38,101 bases of DNA from an uncultured Curvibacter sp. (GCA_903902035.1 CAIUTG010000131.1:1-38101), one strand, 5' to 3'. Positions 1 through 8,224 are shown, counted from the first letter of the stretch. Numbers and translations are program-made. The notes: a model not told the origin generated them from the letters alone.

Positions 1-425
1 AAGTGAGTCCGATTGGCATGGCCTTTGCCCGGGCTTTCACCTTGCTGGGCGAAAGCGGCGCCGGTCAGCTGGCCAAAATGGTCAACCAAATATGCATTGC
101 TGGCCTGGTGCAGGCTTTGTCAGAAGGCATCGCCTTTGGCCAAAAAGCCGGGCTCGACATGGTGCAGGTGCTCGACGTGATTGGCAAAGGTGCCGCGCAA
201 AGCTGGCAGATGGACAACCGTGGCAAAACCATGGTGGCCGATCGGTTTGACTTTGGCTTTGCCGTGGACTGGATGCGCAAAGACCTGGGCCTGGTCATGG
301 ACGAGGCCAAGCGCAATGGCGCCCGCGTGCCGGTGACCGCCCTGGTGGACCAGTTCTATGCCGATGTGCAGGCCATGGGGGGGCAGCGCTTGGACACCTC
401 CAGCCTGATCAAACGGCTGCGCTGA
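1..425 (+). CDS. NAD(P)-dependent 3-hydroxyisobutyrate/tartronate semialdehyde reductase-type dehydrogenase, C-terminal part
   Basis: Only the last ~140 codons are in the window; the gene begins upstream of base 1, and the in-frame GTG at base 3 is probably internal. The visible part is the all-alpha C-terminal domain of the beta-hydroxyacid dehydrogenase family (3-hydroxyisobutyrate dehydrogenase, GarR/GlxR, GLYR1-like). It shows the family segment GESGAGQLAKMVNQ, whose lysine is the conserved catalytic lysine and whose asparagine contacts substrate, then the helical stretch with DVIGKGAAQSW and the ending KDLGLVMDEAKRNGARVPVTA. The family reduces or oxidises short beta-hydroxy acids with NAD(P)H. 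The Rossmann domain that would define cofactor and substrate is outside the window, so specificity is open. The following genes lie on the opposite strand. Confidence 0.85.
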   Translation, partial: VSPIGMAFARAFTLLGESGAGQLAKMVNQICIAGLVQALSEGIAFGQKAGLDMVQVLDVIGKGAAQSWQMDNRGKTMVADRFDFGFAVDWMRKDLGLVMDEAKRNGARVPVTALVDQFYADVQAMGGQRLDTSSLIKRLR

Positions 426-452
426 ACGCTGACCGAGCCCTGACCAGCCCGC

Positions 453-1130
453 TTATTTGGCGGCGCTGGTGGTGTTGCTGTCCGACGCCTGGGCGCTCAG
501 TGCCTTGAGTTGCTCTTCGGTGAGGTACTCGAACACACGCACCACCTTTTTGACGCCATCCACGCCGCGAGCCACTTCGCTGGCACGGTTGGCTTCACGC
601 TGGGTCACCAGCCCCATCAAATAGACCACTTGCCGTTCCGTCACCACTTTGATGGTGTTGGATTGCAGGTCTTTGGCGTCGATCAGACTTGCCTTGACCT
701 TGCTGGTGATGTAGGTGTCGTTGGAGCGCTGCGCCAGGCTGGACTTCTCGGCCACCACCAGCTCATTGACCACCGAGCGCACATTCTCGACCTTGCCAAC
801 GATCTGGCCGGCTTGTTGCTGCACTGCCGGTGTTGCTGCCTCCCCCGTGATCAAGACGATGCGGTTAAAGCTGGTGACGTTTTGGTGAATTTTGTCGCCA
901 AAGGCGGTATTCAAGCGATCACTGGCGCGCAGTTCGATGCTTTCATCCTCGACTTGAGCGCCGGAAGTGCGACGGTCCGTGGCCACCATTCCGGTCATCA
1001 CAGCGCCGCCAGCGACCACCGGGAAACAACCGGTCAAAGACGTGGCGACCGTCACCATCCCCACGGCCGTGCAAGCCGCCACAACGACACGCTGCGCCCA
1101 AGGGCTTTTAAAAGATGTTTGAGTGTTCAT
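453..1130 (-). CDS. dolP: BON-domain outer-membrane lipoprotein (DolP/YraP/OsmY-like)
   Basis: A 225-residue lipoprotein. The N-terminus has a basic start, a hydrophobic stretch and the lipobox LTGC with Cys35 as the predicted lipidated residue. Two BON domains follow, roughly residues 65-135 and 140-210; the second has the typical VYLMGLVTQREANRASEVAR segment. BON domains bind phospholipid surfaces, and DolP in E. coli supports outer-membrane integrity. The start is supported by a strong GGAGG site just upstream and by a 4-base ATGA overlap with the preceding SIS-domain gene, implying translational coupling. The order yraN, diaA, BON lipoprotein next to rsmI matches the enterobacterial locus, which favours DolP over OsmY, although lpoA is absent here. 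A Ser/Thr-rich tail ends the protein. Confidence 0.85.
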   Translation of the reverse strand: MNTQTSFKSPWAQRVVVAACTAVGMVTVATSLTGCFPVVAGGAVMTGMVATDRRTSGAQVEDESIELRASDRLNTAFGDKIHQNVTSFNRIVLITGEAATPAVQQQAGQIVGKVENVRSVVNELVVAEKSSLAQRSNDTYITSKVKASLIDAKDLQSNTIKVVTERQVVYLMGLVTQREANRASEVARGVDGVKKVVRVFEYLTEEQLKALSAQASDSNTTSAAK

Positions 1131-1684
1131 TCTGGTACCTCCAAATCGCCCAACAACTGGGCGTCAACGCCATCACAAAGACAATGCAGAACCAATAAAT
1201 GGCTCTCCAAGACACGCATCATGCGCTCATGGGTGACCGCAATATGAACATCGGTTTCCAGCAAACGCTTGCTGACATCGCTGCCCAACGGGCCCGTCAC
1301 ACCCACCACCATCATCTCGCGATCGTGCGCGATTTCAATGGCCTCCAGCCACTCGGGGGCTTGGGCCTGGGCCGAAAAAATCAAAAGCACATCGCCGGCC
1401 AAACCCAGGGCCCGAACCTGACTTGCCAAAGGGCTGGTTGGCGTCAGGGCCAACGCCGCCAACTCAGGCCGCTGGCGCTCTAAGGGTCCCCAAAAATAGC
1501 TCACGAACAAAGGGGCCAAAAAAGCCGCGTTGCCCACCCCGCCCACCAACACCTTGCCGCCGTTGGTGATGCAGGCCAACAGCGCTTGCACGCCCTCGGC
1601 AATGCGCTTGCTCAGACCCTCCGCCGCTTGGTAACTCAAATCGGCACTGTCCATGAAGTGCTGGTGGATACGAGGCTCTAACAT
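1127..1684 (-). CDS. diaA: SIS-domain protein, DiaA / phosphoheptose isomerase-like
   Basis: A 185-residue single SIS (sugar isomerase) domain protein of the GmhA/DiaA group. The phosphosugar-binding region near residues 43-52 reads GGKVLVGGVGNAA, and later strands GDVLLIFSAQAQAPEWLEAIEIA and MMVVGVTGPLGSDVS fit the fold. In E. coli DiaA binds DnaA and promotes timely replication initiation, whereas GmhA makes D-glycero-D-manno-heptose 7-phosphate. The position between yraN and the BON lipoprotein gene is the diaA position of other proteobacteria. The usual GNGGSAADA loop is replaced by VGNAAFLAP, which argues against an active isomerase. The gene begins 44 bases after yraN and overlaps the next gene by ATGA, so the three are probably one operon. 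Confidence 0.8.
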   Translation of the reverse strand: MLEPRIHQHFMDSADLSYQAAEGLSKRIAEGVQALLACITNGGKVLVGGVGNAAFLAPLFVSYFWGPLERQRPELAALALTPTSPLASQVRALGLAGDVLLIFSAQAQAPEWLEAIEIAHDREMMVVGVTGPLGSDVSKRLLETDVHIAVTHERMMRVLESHLLVLHCLCDGVDAQLLGDLEVPE

Positions 1685-1728
1685 CTTTCCATTTTAGCGC
1701 CCATGGCCCTTGAACCCCGCCAAAAAAC

Positions 1729-2115
1729 TCAGCCCCCGTCAAACGCACCCTGCAGCCAATTCACCGCTTGCTCGGGCCCCACCTCAATCACATCGAACCG
1801 ACACGGCGGCAGGTGGGTCCATTGCTTTAAGTAAAACCGGGCCACAAAAATCAACCGCTTTTGTTTGCGCCAGTTCACGCTGGCCGCCGCGCCGCCAAAC
1901 TGCGCGGAAGACCGCATGCGGACCTCCACAAAGACCAAGGTGCCGTCGCCTTCACGCACAATCAAATCAATTTCACCCCCGCCACGGCCCGGCGTCCGAT
2001 AATTGCGCTGCACCAACTGCAAACCCGCTTGCTGCAAATGTGTCCAGGCCAGGTCTTCTGCACGCTGGCCCAACAGTCGGGTTGTGGTGGCGTTTTTGGG
2101 CGTTTTTGCTTGCAA
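1729..2115 (-). CDS. yraN: YraN/UPF0102 family endonuclease-like protein
   Basis: A 128-residue member of the UPF0102 family, a compact restriction-endonuclease-like fold related to Holliday-junction resolvases. It has the N-terminal helix GQRAEDLAWTHLQQAGLQLV, the acidic core GGGEIDLIVREGDGTLVFVEV with the putative metal-binding Glu, Asp and Glu, and the C-terminal segment CRFDVIEV. The family normally reads EVK at the end of the core; here it reads EVRMR, so the catalytic lysine position is arginine. The cellular role is unknown. It is divergent from rsmI with only about 30 bases between the two starts, and it leads the yraN-diaA-BON operon. Confidence 0.88.
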   Translation of the reverse strand: MQAKTPKNATTTRLLGQRAEDLAWTHLQQAGLQLVQRNYRTPGRGGGEIDLIVREGDGTLVFVEVRMRSSAQFGGAAASVNWRKQKRLIFVARFYLKQWTHLPPCRFDVIEVGPEQAVNWLQGAFDGG

Positions 2116-2145
2116 TGGGTTGGAAAATTTCTGGAAGGAATTGAA

Positions 2146-3132
2146 TTGAGCCTCGTCAGTGCCTCATTTGGTCAAGCCCTGAGCGCCGCCCGCGAAGCCG
2201 CCGGGAAGCAAGACTTTCCCGAGGGTAGTCTTTATGTGGTGGCCACCCCGATTGGCAACCTGGCCGATATTTCTCTGCGGGCGCTTTGTGTGCTTGAGCG
2301 GATGGATGCCCTGGCCTGCGAAGACACCCGCCATACCCAAAGTCTGCTGCGGGCCTTTGGCCTGGAGCGACCCAGCCACAGCTTGTTGGCCGTGCATCAA
2401 CACAACGAAGCCGAAGCGGCCAACGGGGTCATCTCTCGCCTGGCCCAGGGCGAACGCATCGCCTACGTCAGCGACGCGGGCACCCCGGCGGTCAGCGACC
2501 CAGGCGCTCGCCTGGTGGCAGCGGTGCGGGCCGCTGGCCACCGCGTGATCCCTTTGCCGGGTGCCAGCAGCGTCACAGCCCTGCTCTCGGTTGCCGGCGT
2601 CACAGGCCAGGAGGGCGTTTTGTCGAATGGTTTTGCTTTCGTGGGGTTTTTGCCCAACAAAAGCAGTGAACGGGCCGCTGCAGTGCAAGCCCTGGCTGGC
2701 GAAGCACGCGCCCTGATCTTGTTGGAAGCCCCCCACCGCATTGAGGATTTGGCCGCCGCCCTGGCCCCCTTGGGCGACCGCCTGCTGACCCTGGGGCGTG
2801 AATTGACCAAGCAATTTGAAGAGGTGCACACCTTGCCCGCACAGGACTTGGCGGCTTGGTTGCAGGCCAAGCCGCAACGCAGCAAGGGCGAGTTTGCCCT
2901 GCTGATTCACCCACCCGCCAAAGTGTCGGGCACCACCGCACAAAGCGCAGCGAAAACGGCGGAGAGCCTGCGGGTTCTCAGTTTGCTGCTGGCGGAGCTG
3001 CCCTTGAAAACCGCCGTGCGGCTGGCCGTGGACATCACCGGCCAGCCCCGCAATGCGCTTTACCCACTGGCCCTGCAACTCAAAAATGACCCGGACAAGG
3101 GGGCGGTTTCAAGCGATAATTCACCCCATTGA
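2146..3132 (+). CDS. rsmI: 16S rRNA (cytidine-1402-2'-O)-methyltransferase RsmI
   Basis: RsmI uses S-adenosylmethionine to 2'-O-methylate C1402 of 16S rRNA in the decoding centre. The 328-residue product has the tetrapyrrole-methylase fold with VVATPIGNLADI (residues 31-42), ACEDTRHT, HQHNE and the SAM-loop YVSDAGTPAVSDPGARLV. I chose the TTG at 2146 because a GGAAGG site lies 7 bases upstream and the family motif starts about 30 residues later; the open frame continues upstream, but that part is antisense to yraN. The protein has a short N-terminal extension compared with the E. coli enzyme. The stop codon sits at the first base pairs of the downstream glycine riboswitch, and the promoter of that transcript lies inside this gene. 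Confidence 0.9.
   Translation: MSLVSASFGQALSAAREAAGKQDFPEGSLYVVATPIGNLADISLRALCVLERMDALACEDTRHTQSLLRAFGLERPSHSLLAVHQHNEAEAANGVISRLAQGERIAYVSDAGTPAVSDPGARLVAAVRAAGHRVIPLPGASSVTALLSVAGVTGQEGVLSNGFAFVGFLPNKSSERAAAVQALAGEARALILLEAPHRIEDLAAALAPLGDRLLTLGRELTKQFEEVHTLPAQDLAAWLQAKPQRSKGEFALLIHPPAKVSGTTAQSAAKTAESLRVLSLLLAELPLKTAVRLAVDITGQPRNALYPLALQLKNDPDKGAVSSDNSPH
3092..3120 (+). promoter_or_regulatory. Candidate sigma-70 promoter for the glycine-riboswitch transcript, inside the 3' end of rsmI
   Basis: A -35-like CGGACA (3092-3097) and a -10-like GATAAT (3115-3120) are separated by 17 bases. The -10 matches TATAAT at five of six positions and the -35 matches TTGACA at four. The predicted start near 3127 would fall just before the first aptamer at 3131, as a riboswitch leader needs. 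Prediction from sequence only. Confidence 0.5.
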
Positions 3133-3320
3133 TCGGGAGAGACCGGGCGGCTTGGGCCGCTCGGCGCCGAAGGAGCAACCGCCCCGGAAACTCTCAGGCA
3201 AAAGGACCGGTCACTACCAGTCACTCTGAAGAGTCGCTGGATTTTGTCACCCAGCGCACCGCAGGAGCAAGCAACAAGGCCGCTGCCTTGATTGTGAATC
3301 TCTCAGGTTCCAAACAGAGG
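3131..3320 (+). promoter_or_regulatory. Tandem glycine riboswitch
   Basis: Two consecutive glycine aptamers lie between rsmI and the dehydrogenase gene. Aptamer 1 (about 3131-3213) has outer stem halves GATCGG and CCGGTC and the hallmark core pieces CCGAAGGAGCAA and AAACTCTCAGGCAAAAGGAC. Aptamer 2 (about 3224-3319) has stem halves CTCTG (3224-3228) and CAGAG (3315-3319) with core pieces CGCAGGAGCAAGC and GAATCTCTCAGGTTCCAAACAG. A linker of about 10 bases joins them. The class senses glycine; tandem forms commonly switch on glycine-use genes. The next gene is a DadA-like FAD dehydrogenase rather than gcvT, which suggests that glycine or a related amino acid is its substrate. Confidence 0.93.
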
Positions 3321-3324
3321 GGGC

Positions 3325-3360
3325 GACCACCAAGCACGGTGCCTGGCGGTCTTCCTTTTC
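3325..3360 (+). terminator. Intrinsic terminator hairpin, probable expression platform of the glycine riboswitch
   Basis: Arms GACCACCAAGCAC (3325-3337) and GTGCCTGGCGGTC (3339-3351) pair at 11 of 13 positions and are followed by TTCCTTTT (3352-3359). This lies directly after the second aptamer and before the ATG at 3383. The G-run at 3317-3323, next to the closing stem of aptamer 2, could also pair with the C-run at 3375-3379 beside the ribosome-binding site. Together this suggests glycine-dependent antitermination, perhaps with an added translational layer. Confidence 0.65.
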
Positions 3361-3382
3361 TGACTGTTTGGAGACCCCCATC

Positions 3383-4618
3383 ATGAAATCAATTGCGGTC
3401 ATTGGCGGCGGCATCACCGGCGTCACCACGGCTTATGCGCTGGCTCGCCGAGGCTTTGCCGTCACCTTGTTTGAACAACACCGCTACGCGGCCATGGAAA
3501 CCTCGTTCGCCAACGGTGGGCAGTTGTCGGCCTCCAATGCCGAGGTCTGGACCCATGTGTCCACCCTGGTCAAAGGGCTGCGCTGGATGTTCAAAAACGA
3601 TGCCCCACTTTTGATCAGCCCCAAACCCAGCTGGCACAAACTGTCCTGGTTTGTCGAGTTCATCGCCAACATTCCCCACTACCGCGAAAACACGATTGAA
3701 ACCGCGCGCATGGCGGTGGCGGCGCGCGAGTACCTGTTCAACTGGGCGGACATTGAGAAGATTGACTTCGATCTGAAGAAAGCCGGCATTTTGCACATTT
3801 ACCGCGACAAAAAAGGCTTTGACCACGCGGGCCAAGTATCCCAGTTGCTGGCCCAAGGCGGCCTGCCCCGACGCCCCGTCACACCCAGCGAAATGAAGGC
3901 CATTGAGCCCACCTTGGCCGGCCAATACTATGGCGGCTATTTCACCGACAGCGACGCCACTGGCGACATTCACAAATTCACCACCGGCTTGGCCGCCGCC
4001 GCTGAACGTGCGGGGGTGCGCTGCCTGTACGGACAAAACGTCACCCACCTGCGCAGCAACGGGATGCAAGCCTGGGTCACGGTGAACAACCGCAGCGGCG
4101 ACGGGGGTGATGGCGTGGATCAGCACGTTTTTGATGGCCTGGTGGTGTGTGCCGGTGTGGCCAGCCGGGCTTTTGCGGCCCAACTGGGCGACCGGGTCAA
4201 CATCTACCCTGTCAAGGGCTACTCCATCACGGTCAACCTGTTGGACGCCCCCAGTCAGGCGGCTGCGCCAACGGTGAGCTTGCTCGACGATGAAACCAAG
4301 TTGGTGACCAGCCGCCTGGGCGTGGACCGGCTGCGGGTGGCGGGCACCGCCGAGTTCAATGGCGCCAACAAAGACATTCGGGCCGACCGCATTCGCCCCC
4401 TGGTCGACTGGGTGAACCAATGTTTTCCAGACGTCAACACCCGCCAAGTGGTGCCCTGGGCCGGGCTGCGCCCCATGATGCCGAGCATGATGCCCAAGGT
4501 GGGGCGCGGTAGCCGTGCCAATGTTTTTTACAACTCTGGTCACGGACATTTGGGTTGGACCCTGAGCGCGGTGACGGCCGAAATGGTGGCAGCGCATGTG
4601 GCCGGTGCGCGCAGGTGA
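3383..4618 (+). CDS. dadA: DadA-type FAD-dependent D-amino-acid (or glycine) dehydrogenase
   Basis: A 411-residue DAO-fold flavoprotein. The N-terminus holds the FAD-binding dinucleotide motif IAVIGGGITGVTTAYALARR and an acidic end of the second strand (FEQH). The C-terminus has the DadA signature YNSGHGHLGWTLSAVTAEM. DadA oxidatively deaminates D-amino acids to 2-oxo acids at the inner face of the membrane, passing electrons to the respiratory chain. The ATG at 3383 is preceded by GGAG at 3370-3373; the in-frame TTG at 3368 is less likely. A tandem glycine riboswitch controls the gene, so glycine is a plausible substrate or signal. No racemase gene is adjacent. It stands alone and converges on the sigma-54 activator gene. 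Confidence 0.85.
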   Translation: MKSIAVIGGGITGVTTAYALARRGFAVTLFEQHRYAAMETSFANGGQLSASNAEVWTHVSTLVKGLRWMFKNDAPLLISPKPSWHKLSWFVEFIANIPHYRENTIETARMAVAAREYLFNWADIEKIDFDLKKAGILHIYRDKKGFDHAGQVSQLLAQGGLPRRPVTPSEMKAIEPTLAGQYYGGYFTDSDATGDIHKFTTGLAAAAERAGVRCLYGQNVTHLRSNGMQAWVTVNNRSGDGGDGVDQHVFDGLVVCAGVASRAFAAQLGDRVNIYPVKGYSITVNLLDAPSQAAAPTVSLLDDETKLVTSRLGVDRLRVAGTAEFNGANKDIRADRIRPLVDWVNQCFPDVNTRQVVPWAGLRPMMPSMMPKVGRGSRANVFYNSGHGHLGWTLSAVTAEMVAAHVAGARR

Positions 4619-4626
4619 GTCAACCG

Positions 4627-6681
4627 TCAACCGCGCAGGTGCACGATGCTCTGCAAGTGGTAGCGCTCGATCTTGCGGTAAAGCGTGCTGCGCGAGATTC
4701 CCAGTGCGCGGGCGGCCTGCGCCAAATTGCCCTGCATGTCCTGCACTGCTTGCAGAATGGCTTGCCGTTCAGACTCTTCCAAGCGGGCGCTGCTCGCGCC
4801 CATCCCAACCGCCAGCACCGGCGCCGTGGGGGTGGAGGCAATTTCCTCCGGCAACTCAGCACAACTGACCGCCACCTCGTCGGAGGTTAACAACAAGCCC
4901 TCGACGACGTTGCGCAGTTCACGCACATTGCCCGGCCAGGCGTAGGCCCGCAAGAGGGCCCGAACCTCGGGGCCGAAATGACGGCTGGCCACGCCATGGC
5001 GCTCGGCCAACACCTCATTGAAGTGGTCAATCAACAGGTCAATATCGAACGCTCGCACGCGCAACGGGGGCACTTGGATTCGCGTGACGCTGATGCGGTG
5101 ATAAAGGTCACGCCGGAATCGCCCGGCCTCGACTTCTTGCAGCAGGTCACGGTTGGTCATCGCCAGCAGGCGCACATCCACCCGACGTGGTTTTGATTCG
5201 CCCAAGCGGTAAACCACGCCTTCTTCCAAGACGCGCAGTAACACCGGTTGCAGCTCCAACGCCAACTCGCCAATTTCATCCAGGCACAAAGTACCCCCGT
5301 GGGCCAACTCAAAACGGCCTGCACGCCCTTCGGTGGTGGCCCCGGTGTAAGCGCCTCGAACATGACCAAAAAGTTCGCTCCCAATCAATTCCTTGGTTGA
5401 GGCACCACAGTTGAAGATCACAAATGGCCCGCTGCGCTCCTCGTCGCCATGAATGGCGCGCGCAAACAGCTCCTTGCCCACCCCGGTCTCGCCCTGAATC
5501 AGCACCGCCACACGGCGGTGGCTGAGCAGCTTCGCGCGCTCAACCGCTGCCCGCAAGGCTTGGCTGTGGCCAATCAGATTGGCAAAGTCGCTGCGCGAAG
5601 GATCCCCATCGGTGGCCCCATCCACCCCCCCAAAAGCGCCCATTGCCAAGCGGGTGCTGCTGGTGCGCAGCCTGGGGCCTGCGCTGGAACGTCTGGGAAT
5701 GGCCAAGAGCGCACCGATGTCTTTGCCATTCACCCGCACTGGATGCAGCCATTCAGGCCGCAAGCCCTCGGGCAGATGCCGCGCCCAATCCTCCACCTGT
5801 CTACCGGGTTTCAGCCCCGGCACACTGTTGCCCAAGCGCAAGCCCGATGACGGCAAATTGCCGCTGGCATGAATCAGCTGAGCGCTGCGGTCGAGCACCA
5901 TCATCGCTGCGCTGTCGGTGCGGGCGCTGAGGGAGAGGCAGGCCTCCATCAGTTGGTAGCGCTCGCAGCTGGCGCGCTCGGCCAACACCGCTTCGATCTG
6001 CCGGGCCGCAGCCACCGCAAGCGCCAGGTTGTTGACTTGATAGGTGGATGGGGGCCCTGAAATATCCAGCACACCAATGATCCGATCGGTGCCAGGGCTG
6101 AACACCGGCGCGGCAGCACAGGTCCACCGCTTGATGCCCACACAAAAATGCTCTGCCGCATGGACCAGGGTCGGCGCCCGCCTTGCCAATGCGGTGCCAA
6201 TGCCATTGGTCCCAATGACCCCCTCGTGCCAATTACCGCCCTCCACCAAATGATTGTCTTGGGCCGCTTCAAGCGTTCTGGGATTGCCCGCCGTCTCCAG
6301 CACAATGCCATCGGGATCGGTCAGCAACATGATGGAGCCGGAAGCCGCCAACAGATGCGCCGACGAAATGAACAGGCCCTGTGCCGCCCAGATCAAATCG
6401 GCGTTGCGCAAGCGCAATTGCGCCAAGGCGTCCCCGCGTGCCGACATCGGGGCCAGACGCGACCCCGGCTCCACCCCTGAGCGCAGGCTGCGCTGCCAAG
6501 ACGACAAAACGAACTTCGAAACGGCGGGGCTTGGTTGGGACAAGCCCGCGACAAAACGCTCCCAGGCCTCCATGACTTGTCGCTCGGAGGAAGGGCCCAC
6601 CGTGTTGATGGCGGCGCTGGCGCTCAAGCCGACAGGCGGTGTTGTCGGTTGCATTGAAGGTTGCCTGGGGTCCCTGATCAT
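4627..6681 (-). CDS. Sigma-54-dependent transcriptional activator, AcoR/MimR type
   Basis: A 684-residue bacterial enhancer-binding protein. The N-terminal sensor (about 60-240) is the GAF-containing region of AcoR-type activators, with WHEGVIGTNGIGTALARR and IIGVLDISGP. The AAA+ domain (about 365-600) has Walker A GETGVGKE (397-404), the sigma-54 contact loop GAYTGA (443-448, tyrosine instead of the usual phenylalanine) and Walker B TLCLDEIGE. A Fis-type helix-turn-helix closes the protein (GNLAQAARALGISRSTLYRK). The ATG at 6681 has GAGGAGA just upstream. MimR of mycobacteria, of this type, activates the mimABCD monooxygenase operon. Here the gene is the last of the monooxygenase unit, 110 bases after the NRAMP gene, and two matching -24/-12 promoters lie in the island. 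Probable role: effector-responsive activator of both units. Autoregulation through operon read-through is possible. Confidence 0.88.
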   Translation of the reverse strand: MIRDPRQPSMQPTTPPVGLSASAAINTVGPSSERQVMEAWERFVAGLSQPSPAVSKFVLSSWQRSLRSGVEPGSRLAPMSARGDALAQLRLRNADLIWAAQGLFISSAHLLAASGSIMLLTDPDGIVLETAGNPRTLEAAQDNHLVEGGNWHEGVIGTNGIGTALARRAPTLVHAAEHFCVGIKRWTCAAAPVFSPGTDRIIGVLDISGPPSTYQVNNLALAVAAARQIEAVLAERASCERYQLMEACLSLSARTDSAAMMVLDRSAQLIHASGNLPSSGLRLGNSVPGLKPGRQVEDWARHLPEGLRPEWLHPVRVNGKDIGALLAIPRRSSAGPRLRTSSTRLAMGAFGGVDGATDGDPSRSDFANLIGHSQALRAAVERAKLLSHRRVAVLIQGETGVGKELFARAIHGDEERSGPFVIFNCGASTKELIGSELFGHVRGAYTGATTEGRAGRFELAHGGTLCLDEIGELALELQPVLLRVLEEGVVYRLGESKPRRVDVRLLAMTNRDLLQEVEAGRFRRDLYHRISVTRIQVPPLRVRAFDIDLLIDHFNEVLAERHGVASRHFGPEVRALLRAYAWPGNVRELRNVVEGLLLTSDEVAVSCAELPEEIASTPTAPVLAVGMGASSARLEESERQAILQAVQDMQGNLAQAARALGISRSTLYRKIERYHLQSIVHLRG

Positions 6682-6791
6682 CTCGTCTCCTCTGCCATGC
6701 CACGCGCCTCATGCGGCCTGGTGCCACCGCTAGCTGGACGTGCTTTGTCAGCGGCAAGGCCCGAAAAACCCATGCTTTTTTTATCCATTAT

Positions 6792-8192
6792 TCATGGCTC
6801 GGCAGGCTTCACAACCGCCGTCTTTAATGGCACGAAAGCCACCCAAAGCAACAAGCCCGCGCAGAGCAGGGCCAACAAACCAAACAAAATCCACCACCGG
6901 CCCGCACTGGCTGGGTCCAGCAATTGCAGGGTGAGCCAAGCATTGAGGCCAATCATGAGCCAGGCCGCCGCCCAGGCCAGGTAACGCAACCAGGGCACGC
7001 TGGCAAAGCGGCCCATGATGCGTGCCGCACTCGTGAAACGAATCAACGGCACAACGGCGAAGGGCAGCTGAAAACCCAGCACAACCTGGGTCCACACCAG
7101 CAAGGTCAGCGCGCCTTGCTCACCCGCATGAAACAGCACCACCACGGCCGGCACGATGGCCAGCGAGCGGGTCAGGATCCGCCGTTTCAAGGGGCTCATG
7201 CGCCACTTCACAAAGCCTTCCATCACCACCTGGCCAGCCAAGGTGCCCGTGACCGTTGAGCTCTGCCCAGCGGCCAACAGGGCGATGGCAAAAGCGGCCG
7301 AGGCCACCGTGGTCCCCAGCAGCGGCCCCAGCAATTCATGCGCCTGACCCAACTCGGTCACATTGATGCCCCGCGAAAAAAAGGTTGACGCCGACAAAAT
7401 CAGAATCGCCGCATTAATGAGGAAGGCAAAATTCAGCGCCAAGGCCGTGTCAAAAAAGTTGTATCGAATGGCCTCCTGCTTGCCCTGGTCATTGCCATTG
7501 ATGCGGCGTGTTTGCACCAGCGAAGAGTGCAAATACAGGTTGTGCGGCATGACGGTGGCGCCAAGGATGCCGATGGCCACAAACAGGTTCGCTTGATTGA
7601 GCCTGGGCACCAAGCCAACGGCCACCTCGCTCCACACCGGATGGGCCAGCAAGATTTCGAGCCCCATGCAAACGGCAATGGTCAGGACCATGACAGCAAC
7701 GAATGCTTCCAGCTTGCGCACCCCGTAGTGCTGCAAGACCAGAACAAGCATCACGTCCAAACCCGTGAGCAAAGCGCCCCAAGCCAAGGGGATGCCAAAC
7801 AGCAGGTTCAGGGCAATGGCACTGCCCAACAGCTCGGCCAGGTCGCAGGCAATGATGGCCACTTCACACAACAACCACAAAGCCAGCACCACGGGCCGGG
7901 CGTAGTAGGCGCGGCAAGCCTGGGCCAAATCCATGCGGGTGACAATGCCAAGACGGGCCGCCAGACTCTGCAACAGCATGGCGATCAAATTGGAGGCGAC
8001 CAGCACCCACAACAGCTGATAACCAAAGCGCGAACCCCCTTCGAGGTCGGTGGCCCAATTGCCGGGGTCCATATAGCCCACACTGACCAGGGTCCCAGGT
8101 CCGATGAACCCGAGCAAGCGCCATCGCCCCGGCGCTTGCGCATGGGCAGGCACCCGCATGTCGATGCTTTGCTCCATGTTGGTCATGACCAT
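6792..8192 (-). CDS. mntH: NRAMP-family divalent metal (Mn/Fe) transporter
   Basis: An integral inner-membrane protein of up to 466 residues with about 11 hydrophobic helices. The two metal-site motifs of the NRAMP family are intact: DPGN in helix 1 (GYMDPGNWATDLEGGS) and GATVMPHNLYLHSSLV in helix 6, including the Ala-x-x-Met pair typical of Mn(II)/Fe(II) transporters. Transport is proton-coupled. The start may be the ATG at 8192 or, with better spacing from AAGGA, the ATG at 8186. The gene follows the chaperonin gene by 32 bases and reads in the same direction as the monooxygenase genes, so it is probably co-transcribed. Inference: it supplies iron or manganese when the diiron monooxygenase is made; a general metal-uptake role is the alternative. 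No manganese-responsive leader is visible. Confidence 0.9.
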   Translation of the reverse strand: MVMTNMEQSIDMRVPAHAQAPGRWRLLGFIGPGTLVSVGYMDPGNWATDLEGGSRFGYQLLWVLVASNLIAMLLQSLAARLGIVTRMDLAQACRAYYARPVVLALWLLCEVAIIACDLAELLGSAIALNLLFGIPLAWGALLTGLDVMLVLVLQHYGVRKLEAFVAVMVLTIAVCMGLEILLAHPVWSEVAVGLVPRLNQANLFVAIGILGATVMPHNLYLHSSLVQTRRINGNDQGKQEAIRYNFFDTALALNFAFLINAAILILSASTFFSRGINVTELGQAHELLGPLLGTTVASAAFAIALLAAGQSSTVTGTLAGQVVMEGFVKWRMSPLKRRILTRSLAIVPAVVVLFHAGEQGALTLLVWTQVVLGFQLPFAVVPLIRFTSAARIMGRFASVPWLRYLAWAAAWLMIGLNAWLTLQLLDPASAGRWWILFGLLALLCAGLLLWVAFVPLKTAVVKPAEP

Positions 8193-8224
8193 TCATCCTT
8201 GCCGTGGTGTGGGTCCGCAGGCCC

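Noticed and set aside
3389-4630. A 413-codon open frame antisense to the dadA-type gene
   Set aside because: It mirrors a clear flavoprotein gene in a GC-rich genome, has no family likeness and no ribosome-binding site.
6711-6726. A sigma-54-like site (minus strand TGGCACCAGGCCGCAT) before the activator gene
   Set aside because: The spacing between the GG and GC doublets is one base short, which usually abolishes function.
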